Source: an uncultured Flavobacteriales bacterium (GTDB lineage Bacteria > Bacteroidota > Bacteroidia > Flavobacteriales > UBA1820). From it: DNA of 64,000 nt. The notes below the pieces were generated by a model. The model had not been told where the DNA came from and searched no databases. It saw only the letters and a list, made by a program, of their open reading frames with translations. This document shows positions 1-9,391 of this stretch, piece after piece; within the stretch, counting starts at the first letter, position 1, and every line of letters begins with the position of its first letter. The stretch spans positions 14,119 through 78,118 of the forward strand of contig CAUHQV010000003.1 in NCBI GenBank assembly GCA_959608625.1, given 5' to 3'. The position numbers and the translations under genes are program-made.

Positions 1-490
1 AGCCGAGCACCATCTGTTCCAGATAGCTGTTCACCTGCACAATCTGGGTATGTCCGCCGCTGACCGTCAGACACAGGAACGGAAAACCGGGCATCGGAGT
101 CCCGCTGCCGTCGTCGATAAAATTGGCCAGGATGTGGCCCTGCATATGGTTCACCTCTATCAGTGGGATACCCAGCGCCAGGGACAGGCTCTTGGCGAAC
201 GAAGTTCCCACCAAAAGCGACCCCATAAGCCCCGGCCCGCGCGTAAAAGCGATTGCATTTACGTCCTCTTTGCGTATATTTGCTTGTTTTATGGCGGCGT
301 CCACTACGGGGACGATGTTTTGCTGATGCGCGCGCGAAGCCAGTTCGGGGACGACCCCTCCCCACAGTTCGTGCACCTTCTGCGAGGCGATGACGGTAGA
401 CATCAGGCGCGTGCCGCATACTACGGCAGCCGAGGTATCGTCACACGATGATTCTATGCCCAGTATCACGGGCTCTTTCGACGTTGTCAT
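1..490 (-). CDS. tsaD: TsaD, tRNA N6-threonylcarbamoyladenosine transferase (N-terminal part, cut by window edge)
   Basis: The reverse strand from the ATG at 488-490 stays open to the window edge and gives about 163 residues. It begins MTTSKEPVILGIESSCDDTS, the ASKHA signature of TsaD, and contains the metal-binding region around HMQGH. TsaD transfers the threonylcarbamoyl group to A37 of tRNAs reading ANN codons, with TsaB and TsaE. The C-terminal half lies outside the window. The gene is divergent from the tamB-like gene, with only 33 bp between the two start codons, so promoters and 5' leaders must overlap. Family call is secure. Confidence 0.95.
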   Translation of the reverse strand, partial: MTTSKEPVILGIESSCDDTSAAVVCGTRLMSTVIASQKVHELWGGVVPELASRAHQQNIVPVVDAAIKQANIRKEDVNAIAFTRGPGLMGSLLVGTSFAKSLSLALGIPLIEVNHMQGHILANFIDDGSGTPMPGFPFLCLTVSGGHTQIVQVNSYLEQMVLG

Positions 491-494
491 GGGA

Positions 495-502
495 CAAAAA
501 TA
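495..502 (-). promoter_or_regulatory. Candidate -7 box for tsaD
   Basis: Read on the minus strand this is TATTTTTG, matching the Bacteroidetes -7 consensus TAnnTTTG. It sits only 4 bp upstream of the tsaD ATG, which would make the transcript nearly leaderless. No clear -33 TTTG is seen at the expected distance, so this is tentative. Confidence 0.35.
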
Positions 503-523
503 CGAATAATACGGAAATTCCGA

Positions 524-3500
524 ATGAATAAAACCGTCCGAAGGATACTTCTGGTTTTCACATCGCTGATACTGGTGATCGCGTTGGCACTGGGCAGCCT
601 GCTGCTGCCTTCGGTTCAGAGCTATATCGGGCGGAAGGTATCCGAGGCTATCAGCCGGAACATTCCCCAACAGGTTAGCATCGACCGGATAGACATCCGA
701 ACGTCGGGTCGGGTATGCCTCTCGGGCATCCGGGTGCTCGACCATCACGGCGACACATTGATCGCCGCCGATTCGGTCAAAGCGCGCCTGGGCCTTTCGG
801 GCATTTTTTCAGGAAAACTGTCGCTGGCCTACGCCGATTTTTACCGGCCGGAACTCCATATCATAAAATACAAAGGGGAAGAAAAAAACTCCCTCGCCCT
901 TTTTATCGACAATTTCAAAAGCGAAAAGAAAAAGGAGAAAAAACCTTTTTATTTGTCTGTTTCCAAAGCGGGGATTTACGACGGGGATTTTTCGTTCGAA
1001 ACACAGGATACCGCTAAAACGGAGTATGCCCGCCATATTTCCCTGAAAGCCTCCGGTATTTCCATAGACCCCGGGGACTACCATGCCGACCTGGACGCCC
1101 TTTCTTTCGCTTCCTCGGCCGGTACGGACGTGCGGAGTTTTTCGGGAACTTTCCGGTTATGCCCACAGGGCATCATCATGGATAAGGTCGCCTTGTCTAC
1201 AGACCGGTCGAACCTGCAATTTTCGGCCAGCTCCTATTTCCTGCGCAGCGATTCTACCGGCGTCAAATTGGTAGACCGTATCCGGAATTCCCAGTTCAGC
1301 CTCTCGGTAGAGCCTTCGCATATAGACCTGCATGACATCGAACACCTTTTCCCGCAGGCGGCCCATATGCCGCCCACGGATATTTCGGCCCGGATCATCG
1401 CCCAAAAAGGGATGGTAGACGTCAAGGGGTTGAAAATAGCTGTCGGTAATGTATTCTCAGCCAATATTTCAGGGCACCTGAACGCCCCGGGCGCCTTGCG
1501 GGAAGGCAACGGAAAGATCGTCCTGAAAAGCATCCAGGTGCTTCCCTCCCAAGCTATCGCCGTGATGAACCGGGTGACGGGAAAATATGTGCCGGAAAAG
1601 ACCTACGACAAACTATCGAGCATCGAGCAACTGTCGGGTAATGCTTTGCTGACCCTGGAGAATGAGAATGTGACTGCCGTGGCATCCCTTACTACCCTGC
1701 AGCATGGGAAAATATTCATACAAGGACAATCGGACGACCTGTGGAGCAAAAAGAATGCCCGCTACACAGCCAAAGCCGTACTGGAAAACGTCAATGCCGG
1801 ACTGTTGACCGGATCGAAACTCCTGGGAAAAGTCACTTTGTTCTCGGATATCAAGGGAAAGGGCTTCGACCCCCGGAGTGCAGCGATAGAATTGAATACT
1901 TCCATTCACCTATTGGAATTCAAGGGATACCCCTATTCGGGGATCGATCTCTACTCCAAACTGGCCGACGGGGCGCTTTCTTCGGAGATCACCGTAGCCG
2001 ATCCGAATCTGCAGGCCAAGCTTTCCGCCTCCCTGGAAGGGATGCCGGAAAAAGGGCGATACCACGGCACGCTGGATATGTACCTGGATAAGAGCGACCT
2101 TCATGCACTCAACCTAGTGAAAGACAGCATCGTAAATCTACGGGGCACGATTCAGGCGGACGCTACGGGATCGGGGTTGAACGACGTGGAAGGCATGCTC
2201 AGCTTCTCGGAAATGAGTTATAATAACGGGAGCAATTATTACTATATAGACCAGGTACTTATCGAATCACAAGTACTGGATAGCGTACGCCGCCGGCTTT
2301 CCATCGATTCCGACGAATTGTTCAACGGGTATATCGAGGGGAACTACTTGCTTTCCGAAGTGCCTTCGGCAGTGATGAATGGCTTGTTGGCCCGCTTCAA
2401 ACCTTACCAGAAACGCAAAGTCACCCCGGGGCAGGAGTATTCGTTCCTGCTGAATATCACAGCATCCAATGTAAAGATAGTCAATACGCCCTTGGTCTTC
2501 GACGGGAAAACCCATATGGGCGGCACGGTAAACTCCTCGAGGGACGACTTTTCTTTCAACCTGGTGGCCGACCGGATCAACTACAACAACATCCTGCTGG
2601 ATACCCTGAATTTCAACCTCAACACGGCCAATGCCAACGTATTGAGCATTAAGGCCCAAAAATTCCTCAACCCGGTCTACAGCATAGAGGATCTCGACCT
2701 GTCCGCCCAGCGGTATGCGGACAGCATCGCCATACGCAGCGATTTCTACAAATGGAACAGCGCAGACAGCATAGCCTACCACATCAGTGCCTATCAAAAA
2801 GACGACGAAGATGGGAATGTGGTCATCGGATTTTTGCCGTCGAATATAAATCTGGAACACATGAAATGGCAGTTCGGAGGGCACGATCCTTCCCGCGACC
2901 GCATCGTGTGGAATGTGGGCCAGGGAAGCGTGAACCTGGATTCCCTGGTGATGACTTCCGGGGAAGCCCGGATCAGCGCCGGGGGTTTCTACTCCTCGAA
3001 AGACCTGATGGATCTACGTTTGTCCATTGAGGAACTCGACCTCTCGCGTTCGATCTTCCTGCGCAACAATGTTCCGTTAAAAGGACACCTGAACCTGTTG
3101 GCCCACCTTTACAAGGGCGAACAGGATAAGACCATCATCCCGGAAGTATCGCTTAGCATTGATTCGCTGGCCGTGGCCTACGATGAAATAGGGAATCTTT
3201 CCCTTTCGGTAAAGGCCGACCTGGCCAACCGGTATATCAATACGTCCGCCCAACTGGTAAACGGTTCCCGGAAAGCCCTGTCCCTTACCGGTGGTTTACG
3301 GATCAGCGACCGGCAGCTGGTTCCCGAAATGGATCTGACTCTGGATAGCCTCAGGCTCGATGTCGTCCACTATTTGCTACCTTCCGTATTCAACAAATCG
3401 ACCGGATTCGCTTCGGCTGAAATAGAAATACGGGGACTGATGAAGAGTCCGGACATCAACGGCTTCGTCCGGTTGGATCGCACGAAGCTGGGTATCAATT

Positions 3501-5122
3501 TCACGAACGTGGAATACGCCATTCCGGATTCGACGATCGTCCCGGTGCGCAACAGTTTCTTTTACTTCGACAAAATCCGTATACGGGACGTCGTATACTC
3601 CACTTATGGGACATTGGACGGGCGGATCTACCACGACAACTTCAAGCCCTGGTATCTCGACCTGCGAACCGATGTCGACAAAACCCTGGTACTTAACACC
3701 TCCGGGCAGAATAACGACAAATTCTACGGAAAAGTCTTCGCTACCGGATTTATGGAGCTCAAAGGGCCGACCAACGCCCTGAAATACAATATTGCGGCCC
3801 GCACGGAACGCAATACGAATTTTGCCATCGACATCGGCAGCGCATCCGATTTCAAGGATTCGCAAATGATCACTTTCGTTCCCCCGCGCACTTCCCACGT
3901 GGACTCCCTGCTCCAAAACCTCAAAAAGCAGATCGTCAAATCCGCTGTGGAATCGTCCAGCGAAATGAACATCGCCATCGAGGCCACTCCGGATGCAACA
4001 CTGAGCGTGTACCTGGACAAAACGTCCGGACACATGATAGAGGCCAACGGTGAAGGCAAGCTCTCTATGCACCTGTCTCCCCAAGGATCCTTTACCCTGA
4101 ACGGAACCTACGAAGTGGTCAGCGGAACCTATACATTCGTCTACAAAACTCTAATCAAAAAATCTTTCAGCCTGCTTTCGGGCGGGCGGATGACCTTCGA
4201 CGGGGATCCCTCCAACCCGAGCATCGATCTGTCCGCAACGTATAAAACGACGACCAAACCAGCCGTGTATTTGTCTTCCGTAGCCGAAAATGCCCGGGAA
4301 GAAGTCATGATGACCATCAACCTGACAGGCGACCTTTCGGAACCGGTATACAACTTCGACATCCAGATGCCCCGCGCCCCGGAAAACGTGCGGGAAGAAC
4401 TGGCCTATCGTTTATCCGACCAAGACCAGCTCAGCCAGCAGTTTATCTCCCTGATGGTACTCAATTCTTTCACCGCCACAGGGGAAAACGACAACCAGAA
4501 CGTCGTAGCCAGCGGAGTGGCCGGCCTGACTGCCGGGATGCTTTCCTCGCAATTCTCCAACCTCCTTCAACGTTTCGTGAGCGGGGTGGACATCAACGTC
4601 AACGTCAATACCTCGACCAACAAATATCTGGGAACTACCGAAAGTACGGATTTCGAATTGGGCATTTCCACCAAGCTATTCGATAATCGCGTAACGGTCA
4701 ACGGCGTGGTAGGTATGCCGACCGGAACTACCCAGTCCGACCTGGTAGGCGACGTGGAAATAGAATACAATATTACCCCCGACGGACGGTTCCGGGCCGT
4801 ATTCGTCAACCGTCGGCAGAACGACTACATGAACAACCAACAGGGTTACATCCAAAGCATCGGTGTATCCTATCGGCAGGAATTCAACAGCTTCCGGGAA
4901 TTGGGCAGCTTGATAAAACAATCCTTCACCGGCAAGAATGCCGCCGCCCGGAAAAAAGCCCGGGAAGAAAAGAAATTGCGCCGGGAGGCGGAAAAGAACG
5001 CCCAAAGCATTCCCGCAGTTCCAGCTCCAACTCCAGCCCCGGAACAAACCCCTAAAGACACGATCCAACCGCTGAAAACGGAACCGGCGGATACCAACCG
5101 GGTAAAGATCACCTTCAAATAA
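524..5122 (+). CDS. TamB-like translocation/assembly protein (AsmA/TamB, DUF490)
   Basis: 1532 residues. An N-terminal uncleaved membrane anchor (about residues 8-28, LLVFTSLILVIALALGSLLL) is followed by a very long beta-rich region of repeating amphipathic strands, then a C-terminal TamB domain (about 1100-1450) rich in GT/SGT-type strands. The end is a charged, proline-rich tail. TamB-family proteins span the periplasm as a hydrophobic groove and are linked to outer-membrane protein assembly or lipid transport. The length fits Bacteroidetes members. The stop codon overlaps the next start (TAATG), so translation of trmN6 is probably coupled. The start follows directly from the short gap to tsaD. 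Family call is good; exact cargo is unknown. Confidence 0.88.
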   Translation: MNKTVRRILLVFTSLILVIALALGSLLLPSVQSYIGRKVSEAISRNIPQQVSIDRIDIRTSGRVCLSGIRVLDHHGDTLIAADSVKARLGLSGIFSGKLSLAYADFYRPELHIIKYKGEEKNSLALFIDNFKSEKKKEKKPFYLSVSKAGIYDGDFSFETQDTAKTEYARHISLKASGISIDPGDYHADLDALSFASSAGTDVRSFSGTFRLCPQGIIMDKVALSTDRSNLQFSASSYFLRSDSTGVKLVDRIRNSQFSLSVEPSHIDLHDIEHLFPQAAHMPPTDISARIIAQKGMVDVKGLKIAVGNVFSANISGHLNAPGALREGNGKIVLKSIQVLPSQAIAVMNRVTGKYVPEKTYDKLSSIEQLSGNALLTLENENVTAVASLTTLQHGKIFIQGQSDDLWSKKNARYTAKAVLENVNAGLLTGSKLLGKVTLFSDIKGKGFDPRSAAIELNTSIHLLEFKGYPYSGIDLYSKLADGALSSEITVADPNLQAKLSASLEGMPEKGRYHGTLDMYLDKSDLHALNLVKDSIVNLRGTIQADATGSGLNDVEGMLSFSEMSYNNGSNYYYIDQVLIESQVLDSVRRRLSIDSDELFNGYIEGNYLLSEVPSAVMNGLLARFKPYQKRKVTPGQEYSFLLNITASNVKIVNTPLVFDGKTHMGGTVNSSRDDFSFNLVADRINYNNILLDTLNFNLNTANANVLSIKAQKFLNPVYSIEDLDLSAQRYADSIAIRSDFYKWNSADSIAYHISAYQKDDEDGNVVIGFLPSNINLEHMKWQFGGHDPSRDRIVWNVGQGSVNLDSLVMTSGEARISAGGFYSSKDLMDLRLSIEELDLSRSIFLRNNVPLKGHLNLLAHLYKGEQDKTIIPEVSLSIDSLAVAYDEIGNLSLSVKADLANRYINTSAQLVNGSRKALSLTGGLRISDRQLVPEMDLTLDSLRLDVVHYLLPSVFNKSTGFASAEIEIRGLMKSPDINGFVRLDRTKLGINFTNVEYAIPDSTIVPVRNSFFYFDKIRIRDVVYSTYGTLDGRIYHDNFKPWYLDLRTDVDKTLVLNTSGQNNDKFYGKVFATGFMELKGPTNALKYNIAARTERNTNFAIDIGSASDFKDSQMITFVPPRTSHVDSLLQNLKKQIVKSAVESSSEMNIAIEATPDATLSVYLDKTSGHMIEANGEGKLSMHLSPQGSFTLNGTYEVVSGTYTFVYKTLIKKSFSLLSGGRMTFDGDPSNPSIDLSATYKTTTKPAVYLSSVAENAREEVMMTINLTGDLSEPVYNFDIQMPRAPENVREELAYRLSDQDQLSQQFISLMVLNSFTATGENDNQNVVASGVAGLTAGMLSSQFSNLLQRFVSGVDINVNVNTSTNKYLGTTESTDFELGISTKLFDNRVTVNGVVGMPTGTTQSDLVGDVEIEYNITPDGRFRAVFVNRRQNDYMNNQQGYIQSIGVSYRQEFNSFRELGSLIKQSFTGKNAAARKKAREEKKLRREAEKNAQSIPAVPAPTPAPEQTPKDTIQPLKTEPADTNRVKITFK

Positions 5123-5841
5123 TGGGAAAAGCGGAAAAACATCTTTTCCGTTTCCGCCGCTTCAGCCTGACGGACAGCCGGTCGGCCCTGAAAATAGGGA
5201 CGGACGGCGTCTTGCTCGGAGCATGGGCCGACGCATCGAACGCCACGGCATTGCTCGATATCGGCACCGGGTGCGGCCTTATCGCCCTAATGATGGCCCA
5301 ACGGTTTCCCGAAGCCCGGATAGACGCTATCGAAACGGATGCCGGCGCCCTGGAAGACGCCACGGAAAATATAGCAAAAAGTCCTTTTTTCGACCGGATA
5401 AAAGCCTTCCAGGGTGATTTCCGGATTTATGATTTTCCTTCGAAATACGATTTCGTCGTTTCCAATCCCCCCTTTTTTACGGAAGACACCCTGAGCCCCG
5501 ACCATGCACGGGCCGGGGCCAGGAGCGCCTGCTCGCTCCCGCCTGAGGCGCTGGCGGGGAAAATCCGGCAGGTATTGTCCGAACAGGGGGCGGCAGCCAT
5601 AATCTATCCTTATGCTGCGGCAGAAACCGTCATTGCTGTCTTCCGGGAAAACGGACTGTTCCTGCGGCGGCGCACTGATGTAAAAGGCGCCCCGCACAGG
5701 CCGTTCAAACGCTCTTTACTGGCGTTTTCCCCGGCTCCTACCACCGATATCCAGGCAGACGAACTCTGCCTGTGTGAAGCGGCCGGTCGGCACAGCACAC
5801 AATACATAGGGCTGACCCGGGAATTCCATCCTTTCCTATAA
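5122..5841 (+). CDS. trmN6: TrmN6-type tRNA1(Val) (adenine(37)-N6)-methyltransferase
   Basis: 239 residues with a class I SAM-dependent methyltransferase fold. The SAM-binding loop DIGTGCGLIALMMAQR lies near residues 35-50, and the N6-adenine methyltransferase motif SNPPFF near 114-119. The N-terminal FRFRRFSLTDSRSALKIGTD segment, with its GTDGVLLGAW continuation, is typical of the YfiC/TrmN6 family, which methylates A37 of tRNA1(Val). It overlaps the tamB-like stop codon by one base, so the two form a transcription unit. HemK/PrmC is less likely because the N-terminal helical domain is missing and the GTDGVLLG motif is present. Confidence 0.88.
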   Translation: MGKAEKHLFRFRRFSLTDSRSALKIGTDGVLLGAWADASNATALLDIGTGCGLIALMMAQRFPEARIDAIETDAGALEDATENIAKSPFFDRIKAFQGDFRIYDFPSKYDFVVSNPPFFTEDTLSPDHARAGARSACSLPPEALAGKIRQVLSEQGAAAIIYPYAAAETVIAVFRENGLFLRRRTDVKGAPHRPFKRSLLAFSPAPTTDIQADELCLCEAAGRHSTQYIGLTREFHPFL

Positions 5842-5865
5842 TCCGGAAAAATTCCCGACAGATAT

Positions 5866-5913
5866 CCGGCCTTTGGCCGGAGCGCGGCCTCCGCCGCGCC
5901 CGTTTGGGGGCAA
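5866..5913 (+). repeat. Dispersed two-hairpin element, copy 1
   Basis: Two adjacent perfect hairpins (CCGGC-N5-GCCGG, then GCGCGGC-CTCC-GCCGCGC) are followed by the fixed string CGTTTGGGGGCAA. The same architecture occurs at 26818-26864 with identical stems but different loop bases. It lies just past the trmN6 stop, between convergent genes. It resembles a REP-like intergenic element. Confidence 0.6.
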
Positions 5914-5916
5914 AAT

Positions 5917-5951
5917 AAAAGACCAGGCTGCGATGCAACCCGGTCTTTTTT
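5917..5951. terminator. Bidirectional rho-independent terminator
   Basis: AAAAGACC ... GGTCTTTT form an 8-bp arm with an interrupted inner stem and T-runs on both strands. It lies between the convergent trmN6 and sugar-transporter genes and can serve both. Confidence 0.7.
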
Positions 5952-5973
5952 ATAGAATGGCGCCGGAAAATTA

Positions 5974-7266
5974 TTAATCCACCGGAATGTTCTTGTTCAC
6001 ATTTTTGCTTCCTGCCAGCGCATAGTACAGCAGGTACAGCAGGCAGGCGAATATCAGCCAGTAGCTCATCAGATAACCTACATGGTCGGCGATCCATCCC
6101 TGAACAGCCGGCAGGATACCACCACCGCACACCATCATCATGAACAGACCGGACGCCGCCGCCGTGTATTTTCCGAGGCCTTCTACAGCCAGATTGAAAA
6201 TACCGCCCCACATTACGGAAGTGCAAAGGCCGCACAGCACGAAGAACATCACGCTAATAGGCACTTCGGCAAAACCGAACGAAATATCTTCCAGGAATAC
6301 CGGCATATTGACCGTAACTTCGGCCGGCATGAATATACCCAACAATACGAATACCATGGCGATCAAGGCAACAAAAGAAAGCATCGCCTTACTGGAAATC
6401 TTGGCTCCTACCGCACCGCCGCCCAGACGGCCGATAAGCATCAGGAACCAGTATGTACCTACTACCGTACCGGCAAGGGTCGGGGCAATGTTCAGGCCGC
6501 CGTTTCCTTCGCTGGTCATATACAGATTGGCGATATTGGGAATACCCACTTCTATACCCACGTAAACGAATATAGCCACCATACCGAGTACGAAATGGCG
6601 GAACGACAGGGCGCTGTATTTCGATTTTTCTTTTTTAAGTTCATTTTTAGCGATGAACGGCTCGGGAATTCTCATAAATGTGAGCACAAGGAACGCCAAC
6701 GCGAAAATACCCATCGCCAGATAGAGAGCCGGACCCGCGCTGGCGATTGTGCGGGCTTCGGGAATGGAGCCCATCAGGTAACCGACCAGTACCGGAACGA
6801 TAGTGGCACCGATCGAGTTGCAGGCGCCGCCGAACTGGATAAGCTGGTTTCCTTTATTTCCACCCCCGCCCAGTGTGTTGAGCATCGGGTTTACGACGGT
6901 ATTGAGCATACACATCGAGAACCCGGAAACGAATGCGCCGGTCAGATACACGGCAAAACTGCTCACCTGGCCGGAAAGGAAGGTAATGCCGACTCCGACA
7001 AAGCCTACCACAATAGCGATCAAAGCCGTTTTCTTGTACCCGATACGCTGAAGCAAAAGCCCCGCCGGTATACCCATGCAGGCATACGCGATAAAGTTGG
7101 CAAAATTACCCAACTGGGAAAGGAAATTGCTGGCCCCGAATTCGTTCTTGACGATCACCGCCATCGGGTTCTGAAGCCCTGTGACGAACGCTATCATGAA
7201 AAACAGCGCGAACATCATTGCGATAGGCAGCACATAACTTTTTTGTTTCTGAACTGAATTATCCAT
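5974..7266 (-). CDS. Sugar:H+ symporter, MFS superfamily (FucP/GluP-like)
   Basis: 430 residues with about 12 hydrophobic helices. The N-terminus (ALFFMIAFVTGLQNPM) and the GIPAGLLLQRIGYKK loop between helices 2 and 3 match the FHS family of proton-coupled fucose/glucose/galactose permeases common in Bacteroidales. It probably imports a monosaccharide across the inner membrane; the sugar cannot be read from sequence. It is a single gene, converging on trmN6 and sharing its terminator. The galactose operon lies about 30 kb away, so a galactose role is possible but not shown by context. Confidence 0.85.
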   Translation of the reverse strand: MDNSVQKQKSYVLPIAMMFALFFMIAFVTGLQNPMAVIVKNEFGASNFLSQLGNFANFIAYACMGIPAGLLLQRIGYKKTALIAIVVGFVGVGITFLSGQVSSFAVYLTGAFVSGFSMCMLNTVVNPMLNTLGGGGNKGNQLIQFGGACNSIGATIVPVLVGYLMGSIPEARTIASAGPALYLAMGIFALAFLVLTFMRIPEPFIAKNELKKEKSKYSALSFRHFVLGMVAIFVYVGIEVGIPNIANLYMTSEGNGGLNIAPTLAGTVVGTYWFLMLIGRLGGGAVGAKISSKAMLSFVALIAMVFVLLGIFMPAEVTVNMPVFLEDISFGFAEVPISVMFFVLCGLCTSVMWGGIFNLAVEGLGKYTAAASGLFMMMVCGGGILPAVQGWIADHVGYLMSYWLIFACLLYLLYYALAGSKNVNKNIPVD

Positions 7267-7387
7267 GTTTTTCTTTCTAATATATGTTTTTACTACGTGA
7301 ATTTCTAGTCATATATGCGGCAATAGGCATCCCGCACCATTCAGAGGGTAAAATTAGTGTTTTTCGGACACTAAAAAAGCGTTAAGA

Positions 7388-8371
7388 TTAAAAATCGTTT
7401 AAAATATTGTTCAAAATTTCAAAAACCTCCTCGGAAGCATCCGTGGTACAGAGTTTTATCCGAGTAGCCTTGAATTCAGGCACCCCTTTGAAGTACCCCG
7501 CATAGTGTTTCCGGGTTTCGAGTACCCCCAGTCGCTCGCCTTTCCAGGCCACCGCCCGTTGCAGATGAAACCGGGCCGCTTCCACCCTTTCCGGGAACCC
7601 GGGAGGCGGCAAATGCTCCCCGGTGGAAAGGAAATGCTTGACATCGGCGAATATCCACGGATTGCCGATCGCGGCGCGGCCTATCATACAACCGTCCAGG
7701 CCATAATCGTCCCGCATCGTACGGGCTTTCTCCCCGGACACCACATCGCCGTTGCCGATGATCGGGATACGGATACGCGGGTTTTGGCGTATCTCCCGGA
7801 TGACCTCCCAGCGGGCCTCGCCTTTGTACATCTGGCAGCGCGTACGCCCGTGTATCGTCAGCGCCTGTATGCCGCAGTCCTGCAAAGGTTCCGCCAAATG
7901 CTGGATGCAGATGCTTTTCTCATCCCAGCCCAGCCGCGTTTTTACCGTCACGGGAATAGTTCCGGCCGCCTCCACCACCGCACGGGTGATACGGAGCATA
8001 TTATCCGTGTCCTGAAAGATTCCTGAACCCGCCCCTTTGCCTGCTACTTTGCCGACCGGGCAGCCGAAGTTGATATCGATTACATCGGGCGTGCGCGGCA
8101 ACGACGCGATAATACGCGCCGACTGGGCCATCGCATCTGCATCCGCCCCGAATATCTGGATGCCCACAGGCCGTTCGGCCTCTTCGAAATCGAGTTTCAC
8201 CCGACTTTTTTCCGCCCCCCTAATGAGGCCGTCCGACGAGATAAACTCCGAATACGACATATCCGCCCCGTACCGCTTGCACAGCGCCCGAAACGGAGGA
8301 TCCGTAATGTCTTCCATTGGGGCCAAAAGCACCGGAAAACCTTCCAAAACGATATCGCCTATTTTTATCAT
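7388..8371 (-). CDS. dus: tRNA-dihydrouridine synthase (DusB-like)
   Basis: 327 residues. An FMN-binding TIM barrel opens with VLLAPMEDITDPPFR, the Dus signature, and continues with DINFGCPVGKVAGKGAGSG, which carries the catalytic cysteine (about residue 102), then TVKTRLGWDE and the TIHGRTR and IIGNGDV motifs that hold phosphate and FMN. It reduces uridines in the tRNA D-loop using NADPH. Length and motifs fit DusB. It is divergent from the CPBP protease gene. A Met close to the predicted start gives a compact N-terminus, so the start is well placed. Confidence 0.93.
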   Translation of the reverse strand: MIKIGDIVLEGFPVLLAPMEDITDPPFRALCKRYGADMSYSEFISSDGLIRGAEKSRVKLDFEEAERPVGIQIFGADADAMAQSARIIASLPRTPDVIDINFGCPVGKVAGKGAGSGIFQDTDNMLRITRAVVEAAGTIPVTVKTRLGWDEKSICIQHLAEPLQDCGIQALTIHGRTRCQMYKGEARWEVIREIRQNPRIRIPIIGNGDVVSGEKARTMRDDYGLDGCMIGRAAIGNPWIFADVKHFLSTGEHLPPPGFPERVEAARFHLQRAVAWKGERLGVLETRKHYAGYFKGVPEFKATRIKLCTTDASEEVFEILNNILNDF

Positions 8372-8466
8372 ACTCCTCAGCGCTTTTTCGGGCGCCGGCT
8401 GTTAAAATCCCAGGGCAAAGATATATATTTGTATGCGAAAAACGCCTCTCCGATCGGGGCAATCCG

Positions 8467-9351
8467 ATGCAACGCAGCCTTTATACACAAAGTCCTCAAA
8501 AACTCTTTTTCAGCTTGGCCGCCCTAGCGGTGTTGGGCTGTCTGGCCGGGATGCTCATTTCGGTCTCCTTAAACCGCGCCGCCGCCCAAACGGGAAATGC
8601 GGCCTGGTTGGCTGGCGTATCGGCCGTTTTGACTTCTGTGTCGGTCTTCGCCGTGCCATCCCTTGTTTTCTGGCATTTTTCCACGGGCATAAAAAGAGGA
8701 CTCCAAGTATACAAGCCCCAGTGGAACATCCTTGTATACGCATCGACGGCGGTACTGGCCCTCCAGCCGTTCCTGCAGTTTATCGTCACCTTTACCCGCG
8801 ATTTCCTGGAATACGCCCTCCCGGCAGATATTTTCAACCGTCTGGCGGAAGCGCAGGCTTCGCGCGAAGGTTCCATCGCCCGGATCGTCGGCGAACCTTC
8901 CTGGGATTCATTCCCGGCGGCAGCCTTTGCATTGGGTATCGTTCCGGCCCTGTGCGAAGAGTTTTTTTTCCGTGGAACGCTGCAAAGGCTCCTGATCCGG
9001 ATTTCCCACCGGAAGGCCCTTTCGGTGATCACCGTCTCCATCGTATTTACAGCCATCCACCTGGATTGGTTTAATTGTGTGGGGATATTCCTGTGCTCCG
9101 TATTTCTGGGATATTTGTATATTTACACATCGAACATCTGGGTCCCGGTGGCTTTCCATTTGGTTTCCAACCTGTGGAATATCTTCCTGATGTATGCAGC
9201 AGCCCATATGCAGCCGGAGCAAATGCAGGAAACGGCCGGACACATCCCTTGGTGGAGCGCTTTGATAAGCATCGTACTGGCTACCCTATTAGTGCGAATG
9301 GTGAGAACTTCTTACCTTATAAAGCGGAAAAAACATCTGTACGGCAAATAA
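8467..9351 (+). CDS. CPBP family intramembrane glutamic protease
   Basis: 294 residues from the ATG at 8467. An upstream in-frame start at 8317 would run into the divergent dus gene and is not favoured. There are several membrane helices. The three conserved motifs of the CPBP (Abi/Rce1-like) family are visible: EEFFFRG near residues 162-168, FTAIHLDWFN near 195-204, and a later FHLVSNLWN. These proteases cut within membranes; bacterial members act in peptide maturation or stress but substrates are seldom known. It is followed 40 bp later by the secreted glycoside hydrolase-like gene; co-transcription is possible. Confidence 0.85.
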   Translation: MQRSLYTQSPQKLFFSLAALAVLGCLAGMLISVSLNRAAAQTGNAAWLAGVSAVLTSVSVFAVPSLVFWHFSTGIKRGLQVYKPQWNILVYASTAVLALQPFLQFIVTFTRDFLEYALPADIFNRLAEAQASREGSIARIVGEPSWDSFPAAAFALGIVPALCEEFFFRGTLQRLLIRISHRKALSVITVSIVFTAIHLDWFNCVGIFLCSVFLGYLYIYTSNIWVPVAFHLVSNLWNIFLMYAAAHMQPEQMQETAGHIPWWSALISIVLATLLVRMVRTSYLIKRKKHLYGK

Positions 9352-9391
9352 GCAAACCGAAAAACAATTTTCTTTAAAACAACTACCGCCT

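Noticed and set aside
8317..8466. Upstream start of the CPBP protease gene
   Set aside because: It would extend the protein 50 residues into the 5' end of the divergent dus gene with no conserved sequence; the ATG at 8467 gives the usual length.
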